From NCBI GenBank assembly GCA_964561605.1, contig CAZLQD010000046.1, forward strand, positions 154,326 to 218,325: a stretch of DNA of 64,000 nt, written 5' to 3'. This stretch comes from JALUZX01 sp964561605 (GTDB taxonomy: Bacteria; Planctomycetota; UBA1135; JALUZX01). Below, piece by piece: positions 24,595 to 34,442 of this stretch. Each line of letters opens with the position of its first letter. Within the stretch, counting starts at the first letter, position 1. Made by a program: the position numbers and the translations under genes. The notes beneath the pieces are model-generated. The model was not told where the DNA came from. It did not search any database and was given only the letters and a program-made list of their open reading frames with translations.

Positions 24595-27500
24595 TCAGTC
24601 CCGGGCGCCCAGGAAGAGCCATTTCAGGTCCTCCACAACGAGGTAGAGGGCGGGAACCAGGAGGAGGGCGATGAAGGTCGAGAAGAGGATCCCGAACCCC
24701 AGGGAGATGGCCATGGGGATCAGGAATTTCGCCTGAACGGAAGTCTCGAAGATCATGGGAGCCAGGCCGAAGAAGGTCGTCAGGGAAGTGAGGATGATGG
24801 GCCGGAACCTTCGTGCCCCGGCCCGGGCCACGGCCTCGAAGGGAGAGAGCCCCTTCTCGTCCCGGAAGGTGTTGGCCGCGTGGACCAGCACTAGGGAGTC
24901 GTTCACCACCACCCCGGCCAGGGCCACGATCCCCATGGCGCTGATGATGCTCAAGTCGTAACCCATGAGGATGTGCCCCAGGACCGCCCCCACTACCCCG
25001 AAGGGGATGGCCGCCATGATGATCACCGGCTGGAGGTAGCTCTTGAAGGGGACCGCCAGCAGGGCGAAGATCCCGAAGAGGGCGAGGAGGAAGCCCTTGC
25101 TCAAGGCGTCCAGGGACTCCTTCTGCTCCCGGTTCTGCCCCTCGAGGGAATACCCCAGGCCGTCATACTTCTTCATCAGCTCGGGCAGGGCCTTCTCCTT
25201 CAGGTCGGCCAGGACCTTGTCCGCCGTGGTGACCCCCGGGACGACCTTGGCCGTAACGTCCAGCACCCTCCTGCCGTCGGCCCGCTGGATCACGGTGTAG
25301 GAGCGCCCCCGCCGGACCCGGGCCGCCTCCATGAGGGGGATCTCCCCTCCCCTGGGCGACCTCAAGAGGAAATCCTCCACGTCGAATTCGGAGCGCCTCT
25401 CCGACTTGGGATACCTGACGTAGACGCGCACTTCGTTGCGGCCCCGCTCCTGGCGCAGGGCCTCGGCCCCGAAGAACGCGGACCTGACCTGGCGGCCCAG
25501 GTCGGTGGAGGTGAGCCCCAGGCTGCTGGCCTCGGGACGGACCTTCAGGTTCAGTTGGGGTTTCCCCGGCGAGAACCCCTTGTCCACCTCGGTCACCCCC
25601 TGGAAGCCCTCCAGGATCCCGGCCAGCTCCCTTGCGGCGGCCTCGAGCTTTGCACGGTCCTTGTGGCTCAACTCCACGTCGATGTCGGCCTGGGCACCGG
25701 GACCCGCCGTGGACAGGAACTTCAGACTCTCCAGCCCGGGGATCTTCCCGATCTTCTCCCTCCATTGCCTCTCGAACTCTTTGGAGGAGATCTCCCGCCG
25801 GTCCGCCGGGACCAGGTAGACCAGGACACTCGTCAAATGCCCCCCCGACTGGGTCTTGGCCATGAAGTGGGTGAGATCCATGGTGTTCCCCACCTGGGCC
25901 AGGATCCCCTCGCAGATCTTCTCCCCTCCGTTCTCCCGGAGGACCTCCTTGGCGGCGTCGACCATGCGCTTCTCCACCTTCATGGTGAGCTCCACGGGGG
26001 TCCCGAATGGAAGGGCCGCGCTGGCCAGGACCATGTCGGACTCCACGTGGGGCATGAAGATGAAGTCGATCCTCCCCCCTGCCACGTATCCCACGACAGC
26101 CACGAGCAGGGCGAAGCCGCCGGCCACGGTGAGGTAGCGGTTCCGCAGGCAGGCCCGGACGAAGGGGCAATAGAGCTTGCGGATCTGCCAGTCCAGGGCT
26201 GCGGCGAACTTGTCCTGGAGCCATCCGATGAGCCGCCCCGGCCCCCGGCGCCTCCACTCCTTCTGGTGGCCCAGGTGGGCGGGAAGGATGAAGATGGACT
26301 CCATCCAGGAGATGGCGAAGACCGCCACCACCACCGATGGAATCACGACGAAGAATTTCCCCATCATCCCCGGAACGAAGAACAGGGGAATGAAGGCGGC
26401 GATGTTGGTGAGGATCGAGAAGGAGACGGGAACGGCCATCTGCCTGGCCCCCAGGGCCGCCGCCTCGAGGAAAGGCATTCCCTTCTGGCGCAACTCGTAG
26501 ACGTTCTCCCCCACGACGATGGCGTCGTCCACCACGATCCCCAGGGTCACGATGAAGGCGAACAGCGAGATCATGTTGATGGAGACGCCCATGGCGGGAA
26601 GGAATATGAGGGACCCCAGGAAGGAGACGGGGATCCCCAGGGTGACCCAGAAGGCCAGCCGGATTTCCATGAAGAGTCCCAGGAGGAGCATGACCAGGAT
26701 GAGCCCCAGCCTGGCGTTCCTGAGAAGGAGGTCCATCCTCTCCCGGAGGATCCTGGACCAGTCCATGAAGGTGGAGAGCTCGATCCCCGGCGGGATCTTG
26801 CTCCGGATCCTCTTCACCGTCTCCTTTACCTCGGCCGCCACCTCGAGGGGGGTCTGGTCCCCCACCCGGTATACCTTCACCTGGACGGCCGGCTTTCCAT
26901 TGAAGAAGGTGGCCTGGTCCGTGTCGGCGAAGCCGTCGATGATCTCCGCCACGTCACCCACGGTCACGTCCGTGCCGTCGGGCCTGGAAACGAGGGGGAT
27001 GTCGGCGAACTGGCGGCCCCAATCCCTGCGCTCCTCCAGGCGGAGGAGCACGTTCCCGCCGGGGGTCTTCACCTCCCCCCCCGGGATCTCCAGGGCCCAC
27101 CGCCCCACCTTCCGGGCGATCTCCTCCAGGGTGAGCCCGTAGGTCCGGAGCTTCCTCTGGGGAACCTCGATACTGATCTCCAGGGGACGCACACCGGCCA
27201 GTTCCACCTGGGTGATCCCCTTGTTCAACAGGAGCTCGTCCCGGACGTATTCGGCCGTCTCCCTCAGGGCCTTCCTCCCCACGTCCCCGAAGACGAGGAT
27301 GGAGATCACCTCGTGCCTGGACTCCAGGAGGCTCACCACCGGCCGTTCGGCGTCCTGGGGAAAGGATACGATCCGATCGACCGCATTCTTCACGTCCTGG
27401 AGGAGCTTGTCCCTGTTGGCCCCGAGAAGGAGTTCCACGATCACCGTCCCAACGCCCTCGGCCGCCTGGGAGGTGACCCGCTTGACTCCGTCGAGCCCCC

Positions 27501-27735
27501 GGACGGCCTCCTCGATGGGAAGGATGATGCCCTTCTCCACCTCTTCGGGGCTGGCCCCCGGGTAGGGGACCATGATGGAGACCCGGTCCAGCTCCACCTC
27601 GGGGAAGACCTCCTGCTTGATGCCCGACCCGATCAGGACGCCCCCCGCAAGCAGGAAGAGCATGAGCAGATTGGCCGCCACGGGGTTCCCGGCCATCCAC
27701 GCGATGGGGCCCTTGCCCTTCCACGTTCCGGTCAT
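24595..27735 (-). CDS. RND-family efflux pump inner-membrane protein (HAE1/AcrB type)
   Basis: 1046 residues with the twelve-helix RND layout: helix 1 near 12-36, a periplasmic porter loop (40-335), helices 2-6 (340-520), a second loop (560-870) and helices 7-12. The proton-relay pair Asp403/Asp404 lies in GIVVDDAIVVGEN, and the second half has ISAMGIVALAGVVVNDSLVLV. The family exports drugs, detergents or metabolites by proton antiport through a tripartite complex. Its ATG overlaps the adaptor stop by 4 bases. With the MarR gene upstream it forms a complete regulated efflux operon. The substrate is not readable. Confidence 0.95.
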   Translation of the reverse strand: MTGTWKGKGPIAWMAGNPVAANLLMLFLLAGGVLIGSGIKQEVFPEVELDRVSIMVPYPGASPEEVEKGIILPIEEAVRGLDGVKRVTSQAAEGVGTVIVELLLGANRDKLLQDVKNAVDRIVSFPQDAERPVVSLLESRHEVISILVFGDVGRKALRETAEYVRDELLLNKGITQVELAGVRPLEISIEVPQRKLRTYGLTLEEIARKVGRWALEIPGGEVKTPGGNVLLRLEERRDWGRQFADIPLVSRPDGTDVTVGDVAEIIDGFADTDQATFFNGKPAVQVKVYRVGDQTPLEVAAEVKETVKRIRSKIPPGIELSTFMDWSRILRERMDLLLRNARLGLILVMLLLGLFMEIRLAFWVTLGIPVSFLGSLIFLPAMGVSINMISLFAFIVTLGIVVDDAIVVGENVYELRQKGMPFLEAAALGARQMAVPVSFSILTNIAAFIPLFFVPGMMGKFFVVIPSVVVAVFAISWMESIFILPAHLGHQKEWRRRGPGRLIGWLQDKFAAALDWQIRKLYCPFVRACLRNRYLTVAGGFALLVAVVGYVAGGRIDFIFMPHVESDMVLASAALPFGTPVELTMKVEKRMVDAAKEVLRENGGEKICEGILAQVGNTMDLTHFMAKTQSGGHLTSVLVYLVPADRREISSKEFERQWREKIGKIPGLESLKFLSTAGPGAQADIDVELSHKDRAKLEAAARELAGILEGFQGVTEVDKGFSPGKPQLNLKVRPEASSLGLTSTDLGRQVRSAFFGAEALRQERGRNEVRVYVRYPKSERRSEFDVEDFLLRSPRGGEIPLMEAARVRRGRSYTVIQRADGRRVLDVTAKVVPGVTTADKVLADLKEKALPELMKKYDGLGYSLEGQNREQKESLDALSKGFLLALFGIFALLAVPFKSYLQPVIIMAAIPFGVVGAVLGHILMGYDLSIISAMGIVALAGVVVNDSLVLVHAANTFRDEKGLSPFEAVARAGARRFRPIILTSLTTFFGLAPMIFETSVQAKFLIPMAISLGFGILFSTFIALLLVPALYLVVEDLKWLFLGARD

Positions 27736-28943
27736 TTCCCGTCGCCCCCGGGCGGAAGGGCCGCCGCAGGCTCAACCTCTTCCTTGAGCTTCAGCCCCTC
27801 CACCGGAATCGGGATGGGGCTGGTCACGATCCGCTCCCCTTCCCGGATCCCCCGGGATACCAGGACCCTCTTCCTTTCCCGGAAGAGAACCTCCACCGGC
27901 CGGATCCGGAGCCGGTCGTCCCGGCCCATGACCCACACCCGGTCCCCCTCCCTGAGAGCCGTCCTGGGAAGGACGAAGACTCCGTCCGCCTCGCGTCCCT
28001 TGACGGCCACCCTGACGTAGGATCCCAGGAGGAGGGGAAGGCGGTCCCCCTCGCCTCCTCCCCGGAGGAGGAGAGGATCCTCCACGGCCACCAGGATCCT
28101 CGCCATCCTTCCTTCGGGCTGGAGGTCCCCCAGGAAACGGAGGACTCTTCCTTTCCTGCGTATCCGCCTGCCTTCCCCCAGGACCTGCACGATCTCCGCC
28201 GGGGGCCCGCCCTCCTCCTTGCCCGGAGGGGGGAATTCGATCCACCGCAGGTCTTCCACCGGGAGGGAGACCTGGACCCAGAAACGATCCGTCCCGGCCA
28301 GGACGGCGAGCTGGGTCTGGGGCGAGACCAGCTGGCCCACCTCGGTGTTCTCCGAGAGGACCACCGAGTTGAAGGGGACCCTGACCCTGGTCCTCTCCAG
28401 GTCCAGGCGGGCCTTTTCCAGGGCCCCCCGGGCCGCCGCCAGGGCCGCCTTGGCGTTGCGGATGTAGGGTTCCCGGAGGACCAGGGCCTTGTCGGGGGAG
28501 GCATCCTTCAATTTTCCTTTCAGGCTCTCCCACTCCCGCAGGGCCACCCGCCTGCGCCCCTCTTCGAGGGCCAGCTCCAGGCGGGCCTTCTCCACCTGGG
28601 CCTCCCTCTGGCTCAGGGCGAGTTCGTAGTCCCGGGGATCGATTCTCAGGGCCGTCTCCCCGGCCCGGAGGAACCCTCCGGGCACGAGGCCCGGACTCTG
28701 CGCCACGACGCGCCCCCCCACCTGGGCCTGGAGGATCACCTTCTTCGAGGGAATCACCGTCCCCATCCCACGAACGGTAATCACCTCCCGTCCCTTCCGG
28801 GCCCTCACGGTCTTCACCAGGACCACGGCTTCACCCTGGGCCACGTGCTTGGGCTTGGGCCTGGTCTCGATCAACCTGTAGGCCAGAAATGCCGCCCCGC
28901 CCAGGAGGAGCAGGGAGAGCACGATGTTCAGGACCCACCTCAT
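27732..28943 (-). CDS. RND periplasmic adaptor (membrane fusion protein)
   Basis: 403 residues. An N-terminal helix (MRWVLNIVLSLLLLGGAAFL) anchors it in the inner membrane. Then follow the beta-barrel/lipoyl segment (VITVRGMGTVIPSKKVILQ, QVGGRVVAQSPGLVPGGFL), a coiled-coil hairpin (about 115-195, rich in Ala/Glu/Leu/Arg), the second lipoyl half (VPFNSVVLSENTEVGQLVSP) and C-terminal beta domains. It links the RND pump to the outer-membrane channel. Four-base overlaps on both sides show tight coupling with the channel and pump genes. The C-terminus ends in a Pro/Gly-rich tail of no known function. Confidence 0.93.
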   Translation of the reverse strand: MRWVLNIVLSLLLLGGAAFLAYRLIETRPKPKHVAQGEAVVLVKTVRARKGREVITVRGMGTVIPSKKVILQAQVGGRVVAQSPGLVPGGFLRAGETALRIDPRDYELALSQREAQVEKARLELALEEGRRRVALREWESLKGKLKDASPDKALVLREPYIRNAKAALAAARGALEKARLDLERTRVRVPFNSVVLSENTEVGQLVSPQTQLAVLAGTDRFWVQVSLPVEDLRWIEFPPPGKEEGGPPAEIVQVLGEGRRIRRKGRVLRFLGDLQPEGRMARILVAVEDPLLLRGGGEGDRLPLLLGSYVRVAVKGREADGVFVLPRTALREGDRVWVMGRDDRLRIRPVEVLFRERKRVLVSRGIREGERIVTSPIPIPVEGLKLKEEVEPAAALPPGGDGK

Positions 28944-30403
28944 CGCCGGTCGCCTCCCTTCGCGGCAACCTCCCCGGGAGGGGGAGCCTGCCGGTGGGTC
29001 CAGTCCCCGCCGAGGGCGCGGTAGAGCTGGATCCGGTAGGAAAGTAATTGTCGTTTCGCCGTGATCATCGCCCTCTGGACCTGCTGGTAGGAAGAGAGGG
29101 CCGCAAGGACGGGAAGGTAGTCGTTGAGCCCGTGGAGGTAGCGGCTCCTGGCCTCCTCGAGGTTGGACCGGGCCGCCTCCATTTGCCGCTGCAGGGCGGC
29201 CAGGTATTCCTTCTGTTTCCTCTCCCTGACGAGGGCATCCTCCACCTCGCCCATGGCCTGCAGGAAGATCTTGCCGAAGGCCTGGAGGCGCTCGAGCTTC
29301 ACGGCCCTGCTCCTCTCCACCTCGGCCTGGATTCGCCCTCCCTCGAAGAGGGGGGCGGTGAAACCCGCGGCAAGGGTCCAGATCCAGTTGTCGAAGAGGT
29401 CCCTGGCGTTGGGAGCCTGGTACCCCGTTCGAGGGGTGAGATTGATGGAGGGCAGGTAGGAGGCCAGGGCCGCGCCGAGACGGTGGTCCGCCGCCACGAG
29501 GCGGAGCCTGGCGGCGGCCACGTCGGGGCGGCGCACCAGGAGATCCGCCGGAATCCCCGTCGGGGGCAAGGGAGGCGGATCGGGAAGGGGCCCCTCCCCG
29601 CCGGGGACCCCTCCCTCCGTCCGGGGCGGTTCGCCCCTGAGGATGTGGAGCTGGTGGGCCAGGACCTCCAGGCGGGACTCCACGGGAGGCACCTGGGCCA
29701 GGAGGGCCGCCAGTTGCTGGCGTTGCTGGGATACGTCCAGGGCCGTGGCCAGGCCCTGGCCGAAGCGCCGCTTCACCAGGTCCAGGAGCTCCCTGCTGGT
29801 CCGGATCTGTTCGCCCAGGAGTTCGACCTGGGCCCGGGCCTCCTTGAGCTGGAACCAGGTGTCCGCCGCCTGGGCGGCAAGGCTCATGGCCATGGCCTCC
29901 ATGTCCATCCGGGAGGCCTTCCAGTCCAGGACCGCCGCCGAGCGCTGGTCCCGGAGCTTTCCCCAGAGGTCCAGTTCGTAGGACGCGGCGGCGCTGAGAC
30001 TATACTGGTCCGTCGTATAGGAGAAATTTCCGAAGGCTCCCCCGCCGAGGAAGGCCTGGTGGCTCCTGGAGACGCTCCCCTGGACCTGGACGGCCGGCCA
30101 AAGGGAGGCCCCGGCCTTCTTCGCCTGGGCACGGGCCTGCCGGATCCTGGCCCAGGCGGCCCGAAGGTCCAGGTTCCCCGCCAGGGTCCGGCGGATCACC
30201 TCCTCCAGACCCGGATCGCCGAATTCCTTCCACCAGGGCTCCGGGGAGACGGGCCTCTTCCCTCCTTCGGATTCCTTTCCGGCGCTGAAGGAGGAAGGGA
30301 TCTCCACGGGCGGAGGCGGATCCCCCTCCACACGGTGGATCCGGCATCCCGCCGAAAGCCCGGCCCAAAGAAAGACCGCTCCCAGGAGGAAGGAATTTCT
30401 CAC
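28940..30403 (-). CDS. NodT-type outer-membrane efflux lipoprotein (TolC family)
   Basis: 487 residues. The signal peptide ends in a lipobox LSAGC with Cys20 as the lipid-modified residue, so the protein is an outer-membrane lipoprotein. Two copies of the TolC-type helical repeat follow; EEVIRRTLAGNLDLRAAWARI and VRRPDVAAARLRLVAADHRLG are the usual landmarks. The tail is Pro/Gly/Ala-rich. It forms the trimeric exit duct of the efflux complex. It is the first structural gene after marR (4 bases apart) and its stop overlaps the adaptor ATG by 4 bases. Confidence 0.94.
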   Translation of the reverse strand: MRNSFLLGAVFLWAGLSAGCRIHRVEGDPPPPVEIPSSFSAGKESEGGKRPVSPEPWWKEFGDPGLEEVIRRTLAGNLDLRAAWARIRQARAQAKKAGASLWPAVQVQGSVSRSHQAFLGGGAFGNFSYTTDQYSLSAAASYELDLWGKLRDQRSAAVLDWKASRMDMEAMAMSLAAQAADTWFQLKEARAQVELLGEQIRTSRELLDLVKRRFGQGLATALDVSQQRQQLAALLAQVPPVESRLEVLAHQLHILRGEPPRTEGGVPGGEGPLPDPPPLPPTGIPADLLVRRPDVAAARLRLVAADHRLGAALASYLPSINLTPRTGYQAPNARDLFDNWIWTLAAGFTAPLFEGGRIQAEVERSRAVKLERLQAFGKIFLQAMGEVEDALVRERKQKEYLAALQRQMEAARSNLEEARSRYLHGLNDYLPVLAALSSYQQVQRAMITAKRQLLSYRIQLYRALGGDWTHRQAPPPGEVAAKGGDRR

Positions 30404-30407
30404 GGCG

Positions 30408-30911
30408 TCAATTCTTCTCCCTGAGACCCTTCACGATCTTGTCGAGCAAACGGGTCAAGGTCCGCATCTCCCGCTTCTCCAGGGGGGCCACCAGGGCGGT
30501 GACCCTGGAGACGTGGCTGGGAAGCATCTTCCCCAGGCTCTTCCTGCCCTTGGCGGTAAGGCGCACCCTCAACCGCCTCCGGTCCTCCTCGTCGGGAATC
30601 CTCTCCACCAGGCCGTCCCTCTCCAACCCGTCCAGGAGGCCCGTGATGGTGGCCCGGGTCACTCTGGCCCCCTTGGCCAGGGCCGAAGGGCTGGCCTCTC
30701 CCTTGGGGGACCGGTTGAGGAGCATGAGGACAGAGAAGCGCCCACGAGAGAATCCGTACTCATGGATCTGTGCCTCGTGGGCCTCCAGGAGCTCCTGGGC
30801 CGCCGTGAGCAGGGCCAGAGTGGCCTCCACGGCGTCCTGGTCCAGGCCGGGAAAGTGGTCTGCCAGGATCTTGAGGGCTTCCTTACGTGGCAGGTCCCGC
30901 AGGAAGAGCAT
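30408..30911 (-). CDS. MarR-family transcriptional regulator of the efflux operon
   Basis: 167 residues. Winged helix-turn-helix of the MarR family: FSRGRFSVLMLLNRSP, SALAKGARVTRATITGLLDGLERDGLVERIPDEEDRRRLRVRLT, where the D-x-R/D-R-R wing is clear. Such dimers usually repress their own operon and are released by a ligand. It is the first gene of the efflux operon, 4 bases before the channel gene, with a GGAGG ribosome site. An imperfect palindrome lies 20 bases upstream and could be its operator. An N-terminal 25-residue extension is not typical of the family. Confidence 0.93.
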   Translation of the reverse strand: MLFLRDLPRKEALKILADHFPGLDQDAVEATLALLTAAQELLEAHEAQIHEYGFSRGRFSVLMLLNRSPKGEASPSALAKGARVTRATITGLLDGLERDGLVERIPDEEDRRRLRVRLTAKGRKSLGKMLPSHVSRVTALVAPLEKREMRTLTRLLDKIVKGLREKN

Positions 30912-30930
30912 GGTTACCTCCGATTCACTA

Positions 30931-30951
30931 GGTCCCTAATTATCAGGCCCC
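30931..30951 (-). promoter_or_regulatory. Imperfect palindrome, candidate MarR operator/promoter
   Basis: The 21 bases from 30931 to 30951 (GGTCCCTAAT then TATCAGGCCCC) are an imperfect inverted repeat centred near 30941, AT-rich in the middle. The minus-strand TGATAATTA could serve as a -10 region. It lies just upstream of the marR start, where MarR proteins usually bind. Binding is inferred, not shown. Confidence 0.4.
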
Positions 30952-31064
30952 TTACTCTACTTCGTCAAGGCCCGGGGGCCCTCTTGCGTCCCCGGAAGAG
31001 ACAGGATCCTCCCGGCCGGGGGCTGGGGGAAGGGCCCGGACCGGTGCCGGGGGACCTTAGCATC

Positions 31065-33236
31065 TCAAAGGTTGACCGAGACCTCCACGTCTCCTTCCCG
31101 CCCCAGGATCCCCACGGTGACGGCCGAGCCGTTCCGGCGGACCTCCAGGTCCACCGTGCCCCCCGGGAGAGAGAGGCCCAGGAGCCGGACCTCCCCCAGG
31201 AAGGGAGGAAGGAAGGGCTTGTCGAAGTGGACCCGGGAACGCAGGCCTTCCAGCCTGAGCCCCAGGCAGGCATGGAGGAGGGCGAAGGGGGCGGCGCTGG
31301 CCCAGGCCTGGGGATTGCAAGCCACGGGGTAGAGGGTCGGACCCTCCCCTTCCCTCCTGGGGAAACCGCAGAAGAGTTCGGGGAGCCGCCGCAGGTCGGC
31401 GTAGAGGGAGGCGTCGAAGAGGCCCTTGAGAATCACCGCCGCCAGGTCCTTCCTCCCGTAGCGGGCCAGGCCCATGCCCACCAGGGCGTTGTCGTGGGGC
31501 CAGATGGAGCCGTTGTGGTAGGACATGGGGTTGTACCGGACCTCCCCCTTGGCCAGGGTCCGGATCCCCCAGCCGGAGAACATCTCCTGGGAGAACAAAG
31601 TCTTCGCTACTTTGGCCGCCCTGGGGGCAGAGGGGAGGCCCGCGAAGAGCAGGTGGCCCGCGTTGGAGGTGCGGACCCTGCAGGGCTCCTTCCTCCCGTC
31701 CAGGGCCAGGACGTAGGTGCCCGCCTCGGCCCACCAGAAGGAGCGTTCCACCCTCTTCCGGACCTGGGCGGCCTTCCTCCGGAAAACCTTGGCCTTCTCC
31801 CCCATTCCCAGGTACCCGGCCAGGAAGGCCGCCTCCTGGTAGGCGGCGTACACATAGCCCTGGACCTCGCAGAGGGCGATGGGGGGAGGGGCCAGGGTGC
31901 CGTCGGCGTGGGAGACCGAATCGCCCGAGTCCTTCCAGCCCTGGTTGTCCAAGCCGTGGGGCGAACGCTTCCTGTATTCCACGAGACCGTCCCCGTCCAG
32001 GTCGCCGAACTTTTCGATCCACTCCAGGGCCATTTCCACGTGGGGCCAGAGTTCCCGGGCCCCCTCCAGGTCCCCCGTCCTCTTGAGCCACCTTCCCGCC
32101 AGGACCACGAAGAGAGGCGTGGCGTCGGCGCTCCCGTAGTACCGGGCGTAGGGCACCTCCCCCGTGGCGGCCATCTCCCCGGGCCGGAGTTCGTGGAGGA
32201 TCTTCCCCGGCTCGGCGTCCTGGACGGGGTTGTCCTCCCGGGCCTGGAGGTCGGCCAGGAGCCGGAGGGTCCCCCTGGCCACGTCCGGGTTGGACTCGAG
32301 GAACATGAGGGAAGTGAGGATCCCGTCCCTCCCGAAGACCGTGGTGAACCAGGGGATTCCCGCATAAGGATAAGGTCCGGACTCGGTCTCGGTGATGAGC
32401 ATGAAGAGGTCGGCCTGGGAGCGGCGGATCCAGTCGTCGAACTTGTCGTTGTCCGTCTCCAGGCGGCAACAGGATTCCCGCCAGGCCTGGAACCTGGATT
32501 CCAGCACCTGCCGGGCCGCCTTGAAGGGCAGGGTCCTCTCCCCCCTCTCCACGGAGGGTTCGAACCGGACCTCCATGAAGAGGTCCAGCTCCTCCCCCGG
32601 ATCCAGGGAGATCCGGAAGGCCGCCCGGTCCGGGCCGGCCTGGTCGGGCTCCCTGGAGAAGGAGACCGTCGTGGTCCTGGTCACCCCGTCCAGGCCGTGG
32701 TAAACGAAACGCCTCGCCGCCGGGCCGACCCGGCTCCGCTCACGCCGGCCGCACTTGGTGCGCCGCATCCCACGGACTTCGAAGATGTCGGCGAAGTCGG
32801 CGTCGAAGGTGATCTCCAGGGGGAAGGCTACGGGACGGAAGCTGAAATTCCGGATCCGGATCCTCTCCAGGAAGGACCCCTTGTAGAGCAACTGGGCACG
32901 GAAGACGTGGACCGATCCCCGGGGAAGGAAACCGGCGTCTTCCAGGTCCAGGTCCGGGTTGGTCAGGTCCACCCCGACGAAGCCGTTGTTCGCCTGGACT
33001 GTGGAACTCAAGAGGAGAGGCCTGTTTCCGCCCAGGGTGAGTTCCAGGCGGGAGAGCATCCGGGTCCCCCTGTGGTAGACCCCCTGCTCTCCCAGGCCGA
33101 GACCCAGGATGTCCCCCTGGGGACCGACGACGCAGAAGGTCTCCCCCTCTTTCAAAGTGAGCGTCCTCTCCCCGAACCGGGGGGAGGACGCCTTCACGTA
33201 GAGATGCCCCTCGTGCTGGATCAGATCGTCGCCCAT
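31065..33236 (-). CDS. Amylo-alpha-1,6-glucosidase-like glycogen debranching protein
   Basis: 723 residues. The N-terminal third (about 25-225) is the bis-type debranching N domain with GEQGVYHRGTRMLSRLELTLGG and LLLSSTVQANNGFVGVDLTN. The rest is an (alpha/alpha)6 barrel typical of GH15/GH63-like enzymes, with YAGIPWFTTVFGRDGILTSLMFL, WPHDNALVGMGLARYG and NPQAWASAAPFALLHACLGL. The family removes alpha-1,6-linked glucose from branched glucan or acts on related oligosaccharides. The ATG is 11 bases after the GT4 stop, so the two are likely co-transcribed, a pairing seen in many planctomycetes. Activity on glycogen itself is inferred. Confidence 0.88.
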   Translation of the reverse strand: MGDDLIQHEGHLYVKASSPRFGERTLTLKEGETFCVVGPQGDILGLGLGEQGVYHRGTRMLSRLELTLGGNRPLLLSSTVQANNGFVGVDLTNPDLDLEDAGFLPRGSVHVFRAQLLYKGSFLERIRIRNFSFRPVAFPLEITFDADFADIFEVRGMRRTKCGRRERSRVGPAARRFVYHGLDGVTRTTTVSFSREPDQAGPDRAAFRISLDPGEELDLFMEVRFEPSVERGERTLPFKAARQVLESRFQAWRESCCRLETDNDKFDDWIRRSQADLFMLITETESGPYPYAGIPWFTTVFGRDGILTSLMFLESNPDVARGTLRLLADLQAREDNPVQDAEPGKILHELRPGEMAATGEVPYARYYGSADATPLFVVLAGRWLKRTGDLEGARELWPHVEMALEWIEKFGDLDGDGLVEYRKRSPHGLDNQGWKDSGDSVSHADGTLAPPPIALCEVQGYVYAAYQEAAFLAGYLGMGEKAKVFRRKAAQVRKRVERSFWWAEAGTYVLALDGRKEPCRVRTSNAGHLLFAGLPSAPRAAKVAKTLFSQEMFSGWGIRTLAKGEVRYNPMSYHNGSIWPHDNALVGMGLARYGRKDLAAVILKGLFDASLYADLRRLPELFCGFPRREGEGPTLYPVACNPQAWASAAPFALLHACLGLRLEGLRSRVHFDKPFLPPFLGEVRLLGLSLPGGTVDLEVRRNGSAVTVGILGREGDVEVSVNL

Positions 33237-33247
33237 GAGCCTGCCTG

Positions 33248-34294
33248 TCAGGCGGCGGGCAGGTGGACGCTGGAGCGGGTCACCTTGGCGTAGAGCCTGA
33301 GGTAGTCCCTGGCCATCCTCTCCACGGTGAACCGCTCCTCGAAGACCCGCCTGCAGGCGGCCCGGTCCAGGGCGCCCAGCCTCTCCACGGCCTTCACGGC
33401 CTGGTCCACCGTGTCCACCACGAAACCCGTCACGCCGTCCTCCATGACCTCGGGAACGGACCCGCGGCGGAAGGCCACGACCGGCGTGCCGCAGGCCATG
33501 GCTTCGATCATGACAAGACCGAAGGGTTCAGGCCAGTCGATTGGGAAGAGGAGGGCCAGAGCGTTTCCCAGGAACTCCTGCTTGCCCTTTTCGTCCACCT
33601 CGCCGACGAACTCCACCAGAGGATCGTCCAGGAGGGGCTTGATCACCTCCTGGAAGTAGTCCTGGTCCGCCTTGTCCACTTTGGCGGCGATCTTCAGGGG
33701 GATCCCGGCCCTCCTGGCGATCTCGATGGCCCTGTCGGGCCTCTTCTCGGGGGAGATCCGCCCAAGGAAGGCCAGGTAGGAGCCCGGCCCTGGCCGGAAC
33801 CGGAGCAGGTCCCCGGGAAGACCGTGATAGACCGTGCCCACCCAGTTGGCGAAGGGCAGGGGTTTGCGCTGGTCGTTGGAGATGGAGACCACAGGGTGTT
33901 CCCGGAACTCCCTGTAGAGGGGCCCCAGCTCGGGCAGGTCCAACCTCCCGTGGAGGGTGGAAAGGTGGGGCGTGGAGATCCGCCTGGCGAAGGGGAAGGC
34001 CAGGGTGTCCAGGTGGAAGTGGATGAAATCGAACTCCCCGGCCCGGCGGACCACCTCCTCCAGTTGGAGGATATGGGCCGAGATCCAGTCCTTGGAGTTC
34101 GGGTCCAGGCGGAGGGCCCGGGGAACGCAGGGAACCAGCCGGGCCGAAGTCTCGGAATCGCCGCTGGCGAAGAGGGTGACTTCATGGCCCCGGCGAACCA
34201 GCTCCTCCGTCAAGAAAGAAACCACCCGCTCCGTTCCGCCGTAGAGCTTGGGTGGTACTGCTTCGTACAAGGGGGAAACCTGGGCGATCCTCAT
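33248..34294 (-). CDS. GT4-family glycosyltransferase
   Basis: 348 residues from the ATG at 34294 (GGAGG before it), chosen over an upstream ATG because MRIAQVSPLYEAVPPKLYGGTE is the family N-terminus. GT-B fold: acceptor domain 1-165 and donor domain with LAFLGRISPEKRPDRAIEIARRAG and WPEPFGLVMIEAMACGTPVVAF, the E-x7-E nucleotide-sugar motif. The Gly-Gly-Thr-Glu near the N-terminus is common in starch/glycogen-synthase-like GT4 enzymes. Sugar and acceptor are unknown. Pairing with a debranching-type enzyme suggests work on glucans or a compatible-solute glycoside. Confidence 0.9.
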   Translation of the reverse strand: MRIAQVSPLYEAVPPKLYGGTERVVSFLTEELVRRGHEVTLFASGDSETSARLVPCVPRALRLDPNSKDWISAHILQLEEVVRRAGEFDFIHFHLDTLAFPFARRISTPHLSTLHGRLDLPELGPLYREFREHPVVSISNDQRKPLPFANWVGTVYHGLPGDLLRFRPGPGSYLAFLGRISPEKRPDRAIEIARRAGIPLKIAAKVDKADQDYFQEVIKPLLDDPLVEFVGEVDEKGKQEFLGNALALLFPIDWPEPFGLVMIEAMACGTPVVAFRRGSVPEVMEDGVTGFVVDTVDQAVKAVERLGALDRAACRRVFEERFTVERMARDYLRLYAKVTRSSVHLPAA

Positions 34295-34442
34295 TCCAAA
34301 ACCTCCTCCGTTCAAAGGACCAGCCGGACTTCCAGGGTTACGAGTCCGGAAGACCTGCCAGGGAGGCCCTGGAGGCATGCCGAAAAAAATCTACGTCCGC
34401 CCGGCAGGGAGTGTTGGCGCCCCCGGGATCCTGCTCATCCGG